Source: Haemophilus parainfluenzae ATCC 33392
Lineage (GTDB): Bacteria > Pseudomonadota > Gammaproteobacteria > Enterobacterales > Pasteurellaceae
NCBI RefSeq assembly: GCF_031191205.1
Contig: NZ_CP133470.1
Location: forward strand, 2,077,690 to 2,141,689
Direction of reading: 5' to 3'
DNA: 64,000 nucleotides
Shown: positions 48,736 through 59,500 of the stretch, one piece after another
Layout of the letters: each line of letters begins with the position of its first letter
Position numbering within the stretch: the stretch's first letter is position 1
Position numbers and translations under genes: made by a program
Notes under the pieces: model-generated
What the model saw: the letters and a program-made list of their open reading frames with translations, nothing else
What the model was told of the DNA's origin: nothing
Databases searched by the model: none

Positions 48736-48879
48736 TTATTGATTAACGCCCCAATGACGCGTGTCTTTATCAAATTTCATGCCTGAATGAGATCCTTCTG
48801 AACCATTAAAATAAACGTCTTTATTTGCACAAGCTGAAATCACTAATGCACCAATAACAATAAGAAGTAATTTTTTCAT
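48736..48879 (-). CDS. Small 47-residue lipoprotein
   Basis: The protein begins MKKLLLIVIGALVISAC, a complete lipoprotein signal with Cys17, and then has only 30 mature residues ending DTRHWGVNQ. AAGG lies upstream of the ATG on the minus strand. No family is recognised. It resembles other tiny Haemophilus lipoproteins in design. The residue after the cysteine is alanine, which does not block outer-membrane sorting. It stands between the ribA terminator and the queC leader and is read in the opposite direction to both. Confidence 0.75.
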   Translation of the reverse strand: MKKLLLIVIGALVISACANKDVYFNGSEGSHSGMKFDKDTRHWGVNQ

Positions 48880-49006
48880 TATATTTACCTTTTTAAGCTG
48901 ACTTGCCAAAATTGTATCATAACTTTTATTAACTTTTCCTGCTTAAATTAGCTGATTTCTTGCAAAATTCATGCCTAGCTTCTACAATAACACCACATTT
49001 TTAACT

Positions 49007-49042
49007 TGTAGTTCGCAAACCTCCTACATAAAAAAACTAGGT
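49007..49042 (+). promoter_or_regulatory. preQ1-I riboswitch upstream of queC
   Basis: TGTAG (49007-49011) and CTACA (49024-49028) form P1 around the loop TTCGCAAACCTC. An A-rich strand follows and AGGT (49039-49042) can pair with ACCT in the loop, giving the H-type pseudoknot of preQ1-I aptamers. The AGGT is also the likely ribosome site, six bases before the ATG, so ligand binding would block translation. Confidence 0.85.
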
Positions 49043-49047
49043 ATCCT

Positions 49048-49725
49048 ATGAATATTTCAAATCCTAATCACAATCGTAAAGCCCTTGTGATCTTCTCTGG
49101 TGGACAAGATTCCACAACCTGTTTAATTCAAGCTATTGCCGAATATGGCGTGGAAAATGTCGAAACCGTCACCTTTCAATATGGCCAACGTCATTCTATT
49201 GAATTAGAAAAAGCCCGTTGGATCGCCAAAGATCTCGGTGTAAAACAAACGTTGATTGATACGTCCGTCATCAAATCCATTACCCATAATGCCTTAATGG
49301 ATGCCAATGCAGATATTGAACAAAAAGACGGGGAATTACCGAATACCTTTGTGGATGGCCGAAACGCACTCTTCTTATTATATGCCGCGATCTATGCAAA
49401 AGGACAAGGTATTAATGACATTATTACGGGCGTATGTGAAACAGATTTCAGTGGCTATCCCGATTGCCGTGATGTGTTTATCAAATCCATGAATGTCACC
49501 CTTAATTTAGCCATGGATTATCCATTCAATTTAAAAACACCACTAATGTATCTCACTAAAGCCCAAACCTGGGCTCTTGCCGATGAATTAGGTACGTTAG
49601 ATTATATTCGTCAGCACACTCACACTTGCTACGAAGGTGTTGAAGGCGGTTGCAGGGAATGCCCAAGCTGCAAATTGAGAGATAAAGGCTTGCTGGAATA
49701 TTTAGCCACAAAAGTAAAAGCTTAG
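49048..49725 (+). CDS. queC: 7-cyano-7-deazaguanine synthase
   Basis: QueC makes preQ0 from 7-carboxy-7-deazaguanine with ATP and ammonia, in the queuosine pathway. The 225-residue protein has the PP-loop [13 protein letters not shown] near the N-terminus, [14 protein letters not shown] and [14 protein letters not shown]. Its C-terminal zinc site is [18 protein letters not shown]. The leader carries a preQ1-I riboswitch that overlaps the ribosome site, so expression should fall when preQ1 is plentiful. A strong uptake-signal-pair terminator follows. Confidence 0.97.
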   Translation: MNISNPNHNRKALVIFSGGQDSTTCLIQAIAEYGVENVETVTFQYGQRHSIELEKARWIAKDLGVKQTLIDTSVIKSITHNALMDANADIEQKDGELPNTFVDGRNALFLLYAAIYAKGQGINDIITGVCETDFSGYPDCRDVFIKSMNVTLNLAMDYPFNLKTPLMYLTKAQTWALADELGTLDYIRQHTHTCYEGVEGGCRECPSCKLRDKGLLEYLATKVKA

Positions 49726-49774
49726 TATCGAGATAATTTAACCCATAACAGATTTAATAGGTTCAAATGAATCC

Positions 49775-49815
49775 AAAGTGCGGTCAAAATTCACGTCAAA
49801 TTTTGACCGCACTTT
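49775..49815 (+). terminator. Uptake-signal-pair terminator of queC
   Basis: The 17-base arm 49775-49791 (AAAGTGCGGTCAAAATT) is perfectly complementary to 49799-49815. Confidence 0.92.
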
Positions 49816-49920
49816 TACTTGATATAGTATCCGTCTCTTTTCTCATCTTTAATTTTATAAATGCGTCATTTTTTGATAAAATCACGCTAATTTTTTTATA
49901 AATAAGTAACTAATTTTAAA

Positions 49921-51819
49921 ATGACTACAAATTATTCTGCTCAAGAAATTACGGTCCTGAAAGATCTCGAACCGGTGCAAATTCGCCCCGGTATGTACAC
50001 GGACACCACCCGTCCAAATCACCTTGCTCAAGAAGTTATTGATAACAGTGTGGATGAAGCTCTTGCGGGTTTTGCCACCAAAGTTGAAGTAATTTTACAT
50101 GCTGATCAATCACTTGAAGTCATTGATAATGGACGCGGGATGCCAGTGGACATTCATCCAACGGAAGGCGTTTCTGGTGTGGAAGTGATCTTAACTAAAC
50201 TTCACGCTGGCGGTAAGTTCTCGAATAAAAACTATGAATTTGCCGGTGGTTTACACGGGGTGGGGATTTCTGTTGTCAATGCCCTTTCTGAACGCGTTGA
50301 TATTCAAGTCAAACGTAACGGCGAAGTGTATAAAATTGCCTTTGAAAATGGCGTAAAAGTAGAAGAATTAGAAGTCATCGGGACTTGTGGCAGACGTACA
50401 ACCGGTACCACCGTTCACTTCAAACCAAATCCAAAATATTTTGATAGCAAGAATTTTTCTGTTAGTCGTTTACGCCACTTATTGCGTGCTAAAGCCGTGC
50501 TTTGTTCAGGCTTAGAGATTAAATTTGTTGATAAAGTGAATAACACCGAAGATGTGTGGTGTTATCAAGATGGTTTATCCGATTACTTAACCGAAGCGGT
50601 GAATGGTTTTGAAACCTTACCTGAAAAACCTTTTGTCGGCGAGTTTAAAGGATCTACAGAAGCGGTAAGCTGGGCATTATTATGGTTGCCAGAAGGTGGT
50701 GAGCTTATTGCAGAAAGCTATGTAAACTTGATTCCAACAGTACAAGGCGGAACACATGTGAATGGTCTTCGCCAAGGCTTGCTCAATGCCATGACTGAAT
50801 ATTGCGAATTCCGCAATAAATTACCACGTGGCGTGAAATTAACGGCTGACGACATTTGGGATCGCTGTGCTTACATTCTTTCGCTCAAAATGCAGGATGC
50901 CCAATTTGCAGGGCAAACGAAAGAACGTTTATCTTCTCGTCAAAGTGCGGTCTTTGTTGCGGGTGTTTTAAAAGATGCCTTCAGTTTATGGCTAAACCAA
51001 AACGTACAAGATGCGGATCGCTTAGCTGAAATGGCGATCAGTTCTGCACAACGTCGTTTAAATGCTGCGAAAAAAGTCGTGCGTAAAAAATTAGTCAGCG
51101 GTCCTGCTCTACCGGGTAAATTGGCAGATTGCGCATCACAAAATTTAGAAAAAACCGAATTATTCTTAGTCGAAGGTGACTCTGCGGGCGGCTCAGCCAA
51201 ACAGGCTCGAGACCGTGAATATCAAGCGATCCTGCCGTTACGCGGAAAAATCTTAAACACTTGGGAAGTCGCTAGCGATCAAGTACTTGGCTCAACGGAA
51301 ATTCATGATATTGCTGTGGCACTAGGTATCGATCCTGATAATGAAGACTTATCTCAACTTCGTTACGGGAAAGTCTGTATTTTAGCCGATGCGGACTCCG
51401 ATGGTTTACATATTGCTACCCTACTCTGCGCCCTCTTTTTACGTCATTTTCCGAAATTAGTGCAAGATGGGCATGTCTATGTGGCCATGCCACCACTCTA
51501 TCGTATCGACTTAGGCAAAGAAGTGTTTTATGCCCTTGATGAAAATGAGAAAGAAGCCATTTTAGAACGTTTAAAAGGTAAAAAAGGCACTTTAAACGTA
51601 CAACGATTCAAAGGTTTGGGTGAAATGGATCCGTCACAATTACGTGAAACCACCATGGATCCGAATACTCGCCGATTAGTTCAATTAACTTACGATCTTG
51701 AGGAAGATCAAGGCGCAGCGACATTAGAATTAATGGATATGTTACTCGCTAAAAAACGGGCAGAAGATCGCAAAAATTGGTTGCAAACTAATGGCGATCA
51801 AGTGGATTTAATAGTTTAA
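49921..51819 (+). CDS. parE: DNA topoisomerase IV subunit B
   Basis: ParE is the ATPase subunit of topoisomerase IV, which separates replicated chromosomes. The 632-residue protein has the GHKL ATPase domain (VIDNSVDEALAGF, DNGRGMPVD, FAGGLHGVGISVVNALS) and the TOPRIM domain with LVEGDSAGGSAKQARDRE and ADADSDGLHIATL. Length matches E. coli ParE (630). An uptake signal lies inside the gene near 50944. The stop is followed after 16 bp by nirK rather than by parC. Confidence 0.97.
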   Translation: MTTNYSAQEITVLKDLEPVQIRPGMYTDTTRPNHLAQEVIDNSVDEALAGFATKVEVILHADQSLEVIDNGRGMPVDIHPTEGVSGVEVILTKLHAGGKFSNKNYEFAGGLHGVGISVVNALSERVDIQVKRNGEVYKIAFENGVKVEELEVIGTCGRRTTGTTVHFKPNPKYFDSKNFSVSRLRHLLRAKAVLCSGLEIKFVDKVNNTEDVWCYQDGLSDYLTEAVNGFETLPEKPFVGEFKGSTEAVSWALLWLPEGGELIAESYVNLIPTVQGGTHVNGLRQGLLNAMTEYCEFRNKLPRGVKLTADDIWDRCAYILSLKMQDAQFAGQTKERLSSRQSAVFVAGVLKDAFSLWLNQNVQDADRLAEMAISSAQRRLNAAKKVVRKKLVSGPALPGKLADCASQNLEKTELFLVEGDSAGGSAKQARDREYQAILPLRGKILNTWEVASDQVLGSTEIHDIAVALGIDPDNEDLSQLRYGKVCILADADSDGLHIATLLCALFLRHFPKLVQDGHVYVAMPPLYRIDLGKEVFYALDENEKEAILERLKGKKGTLNVQRFKGLGEMDPSQLRETTMDPNTRRLVQLTYDLEEDQGAATLELMDMLLAKKRAEDRKNWLQTNGDQVDLIV

Positions 51820-51835
51820 GTATTCGAGGTCAATC

Positions 51836-53029
51836 ATGAACGAACAACGTCGAGATTTTTTTAGAAACAGCGCATTAGGCTTAGCAACGATTACATTAGG
51901 TGCAGGTTTTAGTCTCATTCCTTCTGCTCAAGCGGAAGAAAAAGCCTCAAATGTGACGGCTACTGCAGTTGAAAATTTACCTGAGATTGAAGCAGAATTG
52001 ACGCTCGCGCCCAATGTACCAAAACCGATTGAACGTAACTATCCGGCAAAAGTCGTGGTGAAACTAACCGCACTTGAACAAATTATGGATTTAATGGATG
52101 GCGTGCAATTTAAATTTTGGACATTAAACGGTAGCGTGCCTGCACCATTTATTCGTGTACGCGAAGGTGATATGGTAGAAGTGCAACTTTCCAACTCAGC
52201 AAGTTCCATGATGCCACATAGTCTTGATTTCCATGCAGCACCTGTACCAATGGGAGGGGCAATGGCAAGTGAAACCCCACCAACTCGGACATCTACCTTC
52301 CAATTTAGAGCGTTACGTTCAGGCATTTATCTATACCACTGTGGCAGCCAACCTGTGGATATTCATCTCGCGAAAGGAATGTATGGTTTAGTTTTAGTTG
52401 AGCCAAAAGAAGGCTTACCAAAAGTGGATCGTGAGTTTTACATTATGCAAAGTGAATTCTATACCAAAGGTGAATTTGGCGATCCTGGCTTGCAACCGTT
52501 CAGTATGAAAAAAGCCATTGATGAGCGCCCTGAATATGTCCTCTTCAACGGCAAAGTTGGTTCAACCATGGATGAAAATGCCTTAAAAGCAAAAACCGGT
52601 GAAACCATTCGTCTATTCGTAGGAAATGCAGGACCGAATTTATGCTCTTCTTTCCACTTAATCGGTGCAGTATTTGACAATGTGTATGTGGAAGGTGGTA
52701 CGCTTATTAATCACAATGTTCAAACTACATTGATTCCATCCGGTAGCGCCACCATGGTGGAAACTCGAATTGATGTACCTGGCACTTATGTCTTTATGGA
52801 TCACTCCATTTTCCGCGCAGTAAATAAAGGCACAATGGGACATATTGTGGTTGAAGGTGAAAAAAATCCGAATATTTATTCTGGAAAACTAAAAGACGAA
52901 GCCTTTAAAGAAGCTAACCCACAAAAACCACAACCCGTTCCTTACGAAATTGACAGTCACAAAGGAATGGATATGGGACATTCTCATCACGAACATTCTG
53001 ATGCGAATTCCGGTGCAACAAGAAAATAA
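51836..53029 (+). CDS. nirK: Copper-containing nitrite reductase (AniA/NirK type)
   Basis: The enzyme reduces nitrite to nitric oxide in the periplasm. The 397-residue protein starts with a Tat-type signal (QRRDFFRNSALG, cleavage expected after AQA at 33) and has two cupredoxin domains. All copper ligands are present. Type 1 ligands are His128, Cys169, His177 and Met182; type 2 ligands are His133, His168 and His323. The catalytic pair is Asp131 and His274. Stretches such as KGMYGLVLVEPKEGLPKVD and DHSIFRAVNKG closely match Neisseria AniA. The C-terminus is His-rich (GMDMGHSHHEHSD). It lies between parE (16 bp) and parC (11 bp). FtsP/SufI was considered and rejected because that protein lacks these copper ligands. 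Confidence 0.93.
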   Translation: MNEQRRDFFRNSALGLATITLGAGFSLIPSAQAEEKASNVTATAVENLPEIEAELTLAPNVPKPIERNYPAKVVVKLTALEQIMDLMDGVQFKFWTLNGSVPAPFIRVREGDMVEVQLSNSASSMMPHSLDFHAAPVPMGGAMASETPPTRTSTFQFRALRSGIYLYHCGSQPVDIHLAKGMYGLVLVEPKEGLPKVDREFYIMQSEFYTKGEFGDPGLQPFSMKKAIDERPEYVLFNGKVGSTMDENALKAKTGETIRLFVGNAGPNLCSSFHLIGAVFDNVYVEGGTLINHNVQTTLIPSGSATMVETRIDVPGTYVFMDHSIFRAVNKGTMGHIVVEGEKNPNIYSGKLKDEAFKEANPQKPQPVPYEIDSHKGMDMGHSHHEHSDANSGATRK

Positions 53030-53040
53030 ATTAGAAGAAT

Positions 53041-55296
53041 ATGAGCAATATTAACTACGAAGGCATCGAGCAGATGCCACTTCGCACCTTTACAGAAAAG
53101 GCTTATCTTAATTATTCAATGTACGTCATCATGGATCGTGCATTGCCTTTTATTGGTGATGGCTTAAAACCTGTCCAACGTCGTATTGTTTATGCGATGT
53201 CTGAACTGGGTTTAAATGCCGCGGCAAAATTTAAAAAATCTGCGCGTACCGTCGGTGATGTATTAGGTAAATTCCATCCACACGGTGACTCCGCCTGTTA
53301 TGAAGCCATGGTATTAATGGCTCAGCCCTTTTCTTACCGTTATCCTTTAGTGGATGGCCAAGGAAACTGGGGGGCGCCAGATGATCCTAAATCATTCGCG
53401 GCGATGCGTTATACAGAATCTCGCTTGTCCAAAATCTCTGAAATTCTATTATCTGAATTAGGTCAAGGTACTGTTGATTTCCAACCGAACTTTGATGGTA
53501 CTTTAGAAGAACCACAATATTTGCCTGCGCGTTTGCCTCATATTCTGTTAAACGGCACCACCGGGATTGCTGTCGGGATGGCAACAGATATTCCACCACA
53601 CAATATTAATGAAGTAGCAGATGCAGCTGTGATGCTATTAGATAATCCAAAAGTAGGATTAGATGATGTGCTCAATATCATTCAAGGCCCTGATTTCCCA
53701 ACTGAAGCGGAAATTATTTCCCCTAAAGATGATATTCGCAAAATGTATGAAACTGGTCGTGGCTCTATTAAGATGCGCGCAACATGGCATAAAGAAGACG
53801 GGGAAATCATCATTAGTGCACTTCCTCATCAATCTTCCCCCTCTAAAATCATTGCACAAATCGCTGAGCAAATGACAGCGAAAAAATTGCCAATGGTGGA
53901 AGATATTCGTGATGAAGCAGATTATGAAAATCCTGTGCGTATCGTGCTTGTACCACGTTCAAATCGCGTAGACACGGATGCCTTGATGGCGCATTTATTT
54001 GCGACGACGGATCTCGAAAAAAGCTATCGTGTGAATATGAATATGATCGGACTTGATCATAAACCAGCCGTGAAAGGCTTACTTCAAGTTCTCACAGAAT
54101 GGCTGACATTCCGTCGTACTACCGTGACACGCCGTTTACAACATCGTTTAGATAAAGTACTCGCTCGTTTACACATTTTAGATGGTTTGATGATTGCCTT
54201 CCTCAATATTGATGAAGTCATTGAGATTATTCGCACAGAAGACGAACCTAAACAAGTTTTAATGGCTCGTTTTAACTTAAGTGATGAACAGGCAGAAGCC
54301 ATTTTAAACTTACGTTTGCGCCATTTAGCCAAATTAGAAGAACATCAATTACAAGCTGAAAAAGATAAACTTGAAGAAGAGCGGTCAAATTTAGAGTTAA
54401 TTTTGGGATCTGAACGTCGCTTAAATACCTTGATCAAAAAAGAAATTCAAGAAGATGCGAAAAAATACGCCAGTCCTAGAATGTCTCAATTAGTTGAACG
54501 TGAAGAAGCGAAAGCTATTTCTGAAAGTGAAATGACTCCAGCAGAACCTGTCACTGTTATCTTATCTGAAATGGGCTGGGTTCGTTGTGCGAAAGGTCAT
54601 GACATTGATCCGGCAGGATTAAGCTATAAAGCCGGTGATAAATATCTCGCCCACGCTTGTGGTAAAAGTAATCAACCGGTGATCTTTATTGATAGTACAG
54701 GTCGTAGTTATGCTTTAGATCCATTAAGCTTGCCTTCTGCGCGTTCACAAGGTGAACCTCTCACTGGTAAACTCACATTACCGGCCGGTGCGACGATTGA
54801 ACAGGTTATTATGGAACCTGAAAAACAAGAATTATTGATGGCATCAGATGCAGGATACGGTTTTATTTGCAAATTTGAAGATTTAATTGCACGCAATAAA
54901 GCAGGAAAAGCCTTGATTTCTTTGCCAGAAAATGCGAAAGTCTTGAAACCTGAGAAACTTTCCGAGTCGGCCTCACTTCTTGTGTCCCTCACTTCAGCGG
55001 GTCGAATGCTGATTTTTCCGGTACGAGATTTACCGGCATTATCAAAAGGGAAAGGCAACAAAATCATCAGTATTCCAGCAGCGAATGCAAAAGCGCGGTC
55101 AGAATTATTGGTGAAATTGTTCTTAATTTCAGAGCAAGCCAGCCTTGAGTTCCATTCCGGTAAACGAAAAATCACATTAAAACCGGAAGATCTGCAAAAA
55201 TTCCGAGCGGAACGCGGCAGAAAAGGCTCCCAATTACCACGTGGATTACATAGTAATGTTGATATTGTGGTAATTGAACCCGAACACAACTCATAA
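53041..55296 (+). CDS. parC: DNA topoisomerase IV subunit A
   Basis: ParC cuts and rejoins DNA in topoisomerase IV. The catalytic tyrosine is Tyr124 in [11 protein letters not shown]. The quinolone-resistance region reads [16 protein letters not shown] with wild-type Ser84 and Glu88, so no classical resistance change is seen there. The C-terminal beta-pinwheel domain starts near residue 490. At 751 residues it is a normal ParC. It begins 11 bp after nirK and has no obvious promoter of its own, so it is probably read through from parE-nirK. Confidence 0.97.
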   Translation: MSNINYEGIEQMPLRTFTEKAYLNYSMYVIMDRALPFIGDGLKPVQRRIVYAMSELGLNAAAKFKKSARTVGDVLGKFHPHGDSACYEAMVLMAQPFSYRYPLVDGQGNWGAPDDPKSFAAMRYTESRLSKISEILLSELGQGTVDFQPNFDGTLEEPQYLPARLPHILLNGTTGIAVGMATDIPPHNINEVADAAVMLLDNPKVGLDDVLNIIQGPDFPTEAEIISPKDDIRKMYETGRGSIKMRATWHKEDGEIIISALPHQSSPSKIIAQIAEQMTAKKLPMVEDIRDEADYENPVRIVLVPRSNRVDTDALMAHLFATTDLEKSYRVNMNMIGLDHKPAVKGLLQVLTEWLTFRRTTVTRRLQHRLDKVLARLHILDGLMIAFLNIDEVIEIIRTEDEPKQVLMARFNLSDEQAEAILNLRLRHLAKLEEHQLQAEKDKLEEERSNLELILGSERRLNTLIKKEIQEDAKKYASPRMSQLVEREEAKAISESEMTPAEPVTVILSEMGWVRCAKGHDIDPAGLSYKAGDKYLAHACGKSNQPVIFIDSTGRSYALDPLSLPSARSQGEPLTGKLTLPAGATIEQVIMEPEKQELLMASDAGYGFICKFEDLIARNKAGKALISLPENAKVLKPEKLSESASLLVSLTSAGRMLIFPVRDLPALSKGKGNKIISIPAANAKARSELLVKLFLISEQASLEFHSGKRKITLKPEDLQKFRAERGRKGSQLPRGLHSNVDIVVIEPEHNS

Positions 55297-55332
55297 GAAT
55301 TCTCGGAACCAAACTAAATAGGAGGATATTTC

Positions 55333-56547
55333 GTGAATATTGTTTTTGACACTTATCAAACACTTGCTTTAGCAAGCTTTGTATTATTACTCGGTTATTT
55401 TCTAGTAAAACGCATTCGAGTTTTACAAACATTCAATATCCCAGAGCCTGTTGTTGGCGGCTTTATTGTGGCTATTGCATTAACGATTTTATATAAAGTA
55501 AATGGCACTTCATTCACTTTTGAGAAAAGCTTACAAACATCCATGATGTTGGTATTTTTCTCCTCTATCGGTTTAAGTGCAAACTTTTCTCGCTTAATTA
55601 AAGGTGGAAAACCATTAGTTATCTTCCTCTTTGCAGCGGCAATACTCATTGTTTGCCAAAATGTCATCGGTATTGTAGGCACTAAATTATTAGGTATTGA
55701 TCCTGCTTACGGTTTACTTGCTGGTTCAGTCACCCTAACAGGTGGTCATGGTACTGGTGCGGCATGGGCAGAAACATTTACTAAAGAATTTAATCTACCG
55801 GCTGCAACAGAAATTGCGATGGCATGTGCCACGTTTGGTTTAGTCTTTGGTGGTGTTTTAGGTGGTCCAGTATCTCGTTATTTATTAAATCATCAAAAAC
55901 AAGGTGAAAACCCAGAGAATGATGACGTAGATGACGTACAAGAAGCATTTGAGCACCCGACTTACAAACGTAAAATAAATGCGCGCTCAATCATTGAGAC
56001 CATTGCAATGCTTTCTTTATGTTTACTCATCGGTCAATATTTAGATGGCTTAACAAAAGGTACAGAAATGCAATTACCAACATTCATATGGTGTTTATTT
56101 ACAGGGGTAATTATTCGTAACAGCTTAACCAATTTATTCAAATTCCAAGTCGCTGATTCAGCGATTGACGTATTAGGTAGTGTAGGTTTATCTATCTTCT
56201 TAGCCATTGCCTTAATGTCTCTCAAGCTTTGGGAATTGGTAGGTCTTGCAGGAGATGTACTCATTATTTTAGCGGTTCAAGTTGTCTTCATGGCTTTCTT
56301 CGCCATCTACGTCACATACCGAATGATGGGTAAAGATTATGATGCGATTGTATTAAGTGCGGGTCACTGTGGTTTCGGTCTCGGTGCAACACCAACAGCA
56401 GTTGCTAACATGCAAGCGATTACTAGTCGTTTCGGACCTTCTCACAAAGCCTTCTTAATCGTACCAATGGTAGGGGCGTTCTTTATTGACTTATTAAATA
56501 ATGGTATTTTAAAAATGTTCTTAAACCTTGTTAAATACCTTCACTAA
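55333..56547 (+). CDS. gltS: Sodium/glutamate symporter
   Basis: GltS imports glutamate with sodium across the inner membrane. The 404-residue protein has about ten helices in two inverted repeats. Its two family motifs are GGHGTGAAWAETF and GHCGFGLGATPTAVANMQ. The start codon is GTG at 55333, placed by the strong ribosome site GGAGGA at 55321-55326. It follows parC by 36 bp and may be partly cotranscribed. A bidirectional terminator separates it from the convergent mfd. Confidence 0.95.
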   Translation: MNIVFDTYQTLALASFVLLLGYFLVKRIRVLQTFNIPEPVVGGFIVAIALTILYKVNGTSFTFEKSLQTSMMLVFFSSIGLSANFSRLIKGGKPLVIFLFAAAILIVCQNVIGIVGTKLLGIDPAYGLLAGSVTLTGGHGTGAAWAETFTKEFNLPAATEIAMACATFGLVFGGVLGGPVSRYLLNHQKQGENPENDDVDDVQEAFEHPTYKRKINARSIIETIAMLSLCLLIGQYLDGLTKGTEMQLPTFIWCLFTGVIIRNSLTNLFKFQVADSAIDVLGSVGLSIFLAIALMSLKLWELVGLAGDVLIILAVQVVFMAFFAIYVTYRMMGKDYDAIVLSAGHCGFGLGATPTAVANMQAITSRFGPSHKAFLIVPMVGAFFIDLLNNGILKMFLNLVKYLH

Positions 56548-56561
56548 TAAAATATAAAAAG

Positions 56562-56586
56562 AAAGGCTGACATTTTGTCAGCCTTT
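56562..56586. terminator. Bidirectional terminator between gltS and mfd
   Basis: AAAGGCTGACA (56562-56572) pairs perfectly with TGTCAGCCTTT (56576-56586), with A and T runs on both sides. Confidence 0.92.
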
Positions 56587-56597
56587 TTATTTACTTG

Positions 56598-59500
56598 CTA
56601 CTCAGTAAGCGTCTTGACTAAATCCATCACAAATTCTAACCGCGCTTTGTTTTCTGGAAGGGCTTTTACAAACTTAAATTTTAATGGGCCATCAAAACGA
56701 TAAACAATTGGATTTTGTTGAATTAATTTGATGAATTTTTCTGGATCAACTTTTGCGGAAGGTGAAAATTCAATAAAGCCTCCTTGAGCTCCCGCATCAA
56801 TCTTCAGTACTTTTAATGGTTTCACCATTAAACGCATTTCAGCAATTTGTAAAAGATTTTTCGTTGCTTCAGGTAATAAACCAAAACGGTCGATTAATTC
56901 AACTTTTAATTCGTCTAACTCTTGTTTGCTTTCTGCTGCTGCAATGCGTTTATAGAACGACAAACGCATATTCACATCTCCCAGATAATCCTCAGGCAAT
57001 AGGGCTGGAACACGTAGCTCAATTTCAGCTTGTTGATGTGTAATCTCTTCTAACGAAGGTTCCCTGCCCTCTTTTAAGGCTTTCACTGCCGCATCAAGTA
57101 ATTCCATATAAAGTGAAAAACCGATGCTTTCAATTTGCCCGCTTTGTTCATTCCCTAATAATTCACCCGCACCACGGATTTCTAAGTCATGTGTTGCAAG
57201 AATGAACCCTGCACCTAAATTATCTAAACTTTCTAATGCCTCTAAACGACGTTTCGCATCTTTCGTCATTAATTTAGGCGGTGGTGTAAGCAAATAGGCA
57301 TAAGCTTGATGGTGAGAACGCCCTACTCGACCACGCAACTGGTGAAGCTGAGCCAAACCAAAATTATCTGCGCGTTCAATAATGATCGTATTTGCCGTTG
57401 GTACATCAATCCCTGTTTCAATAATGGTAGAACAGACTAATACGTTATAACGTTGATGATAAAAATCACTCATCACGCGTTCAAGTTCTCGTTCTCGCAT
57501 TTGACCATGTCCAATCACAACTCGTGCCTCTGGCACAAGTGCGGTCAGTTTTTCAGCCGTATTTTCAATACTCGCCACATCATTATGTAAATAATAAACT
57601 TGCCCGCCACGCAAAATCTCACGCAGAATCGCTTCACGAATAATTAAATCATCTTTCTGGCGAACAAACGTTTTGATACTCACTCGACGAGCCGGTGGTG
57701 TCGCAATAATAGAAAGATCACGAATGCCATTCATCGCCATATTCAAAGTACGAGGAATTGGTGTTGCAGTAAGTGTTAAAATATCAATATTCGCTCGAAG
57801 TTGTTTAATTTTCTCTTTTTGACCCACACCAAAGCGATGTTCTTCATCAATGATGAGTAAGCCAAGATCAGAAAACTTCACATCGGATTGAATTAATTTA
57901 TGGGTTCCAATCAGAATATCGACTTTTCCTTCGGCTAAATTTTCTAAGATTTGTTTTTGCTCTTTGGCTGTTTTAAAGCGAGAAAGCACTTCCACATTAA
58001 CTGGAAGATTAGCAAAACGATCTTTAAAATTCTCGTAATGCTGTTGAGCTAACAAGGTTGTTGGAACCAATACGGCGACTTGTTTATGATTCATTACTGC
58101 CAAAAATGCTGCACGCATTGCCACTTCAGTCTTTCCAAAACCTACATCACCACAAACCAAACGATCCATCGCTTTAGGTTGGCACATATCCGAAATGACT
58201 GCGTTAATCGCCATGGCTTGATCGTGCGTTTCTTCAAAAGGGAAGGTTGCAGCGAATTGCTGGAATTCCTCACGATCATATTTAAATTCAAAGCCTTTTT
58301 TCACTTCTCGTTGGGCATACACATCAAGTAATTCAGCTGCCACATCACGAATTTTTTCAGCGGCCTTTTGACGCGTTTTCGCCCACGATTCATTACCTAA
58401 TTTATGTAATGGTGCGGTTTCATCTGAGCCGCCTACATAGCGACTAATTAAATGAAGAGAACCAACAGGCACATAAAGTTTGGACTCATTCGCATAATTG
58501 ATCAGCAAATATTCTGCTTTTAAGCCTCCAGTATCAAGCGTAACCAAACCACCATAACGCCCCACACCATGATCTAAATGTACCACAGGCTGACCAATTT
58601 TTAATTCAGCCAGATTACGTACTAAGGTATCAGGATTCACCGCTTTACGTTTATCACGCTGACGTTGCTGTACTCGCTCGCCTAAAATTTCATGTTCAGT
58701 AATGACAGCTAATTTGGCCTCATCAAGAATAAAACCTTGCTCAAGACGACTGACCCACAAATTAAACTTGTCTTGATTGGCTTCAGATAAGGTTTTAATC
58801 TGTTTAGGTTTAATTTTTAATGGTGAAAGCAAATCTACTAAAGTTTCACGTCGTCCTTCAGTTTCAACTGAAAATAAAACATTGCCTTTGAAATGTTCAA
58901 TAAACTGTCGAAGTTGCGATAACGGTTCTTTTTGCTGTGATTGAATGGTCACTGCTGGTAATGCGGACACCGCTAAATTTTTCTGACGAACAGATGACCG
59001 CACTTTTTCTGCTTTAAAATTAATTTTAGGATAATTTTTTAATGCATGGTTTACTGCATCAATGCTGAGCCACAAACGTTCTGGCGGTAAAAGAGGACGC
59101 ATTGGATCAACTTTTCGATGCTCATATCGCTGTTTGGCATCAAGATAAAAACGTTCACCTTGTGCTTGATTTGTTTCCATATCCACAAACAACGTTTTTT
59201 CGGGTAAGTAATCGAACAATGTTGCCATTTCATCAAAGAATAACGGCTGCCAATATTCAATCCCTGAAATTAGTGTGCCTTTACTGATTTGCTGATAAAT
59301 ATGTTCTGGATCACGACGAATTTCACCAAAGGTTTCTCTAAATTGTGTGCGGAAAAATTCAATGCTTTTCTCATCGGTTGGAAATTCGTGTGCAGGTAAT
59401 AAATTAATAGATTGAATTTCATCTAACGTTCGCTGCGTATCGACATCAAAAGTACGAATCGAATCAATTTCATCATCAAAAAAATCTAAGCGAAATGGAA

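Noticed and set aside
49868..49885. TTGATAAAATCAC before parE as an FNR box for the parE-nirK-parC unit
   Set aside because: The half-sites are separated by three rather than four bases and the right half is incomplete.
51836..53029. Annotation as FtsP/SufI, which lies near parC in enteric bacteria
   Set aside because: FtsP is longer and lacks copper ligands; this protein has all NirK ligands and AniA-like sequence.
53278..53310. Quinolone-resistance change in ParC
   Set aside because: The region reads [10 protein letters not shown] with wild-type Ser84 and Glu88.
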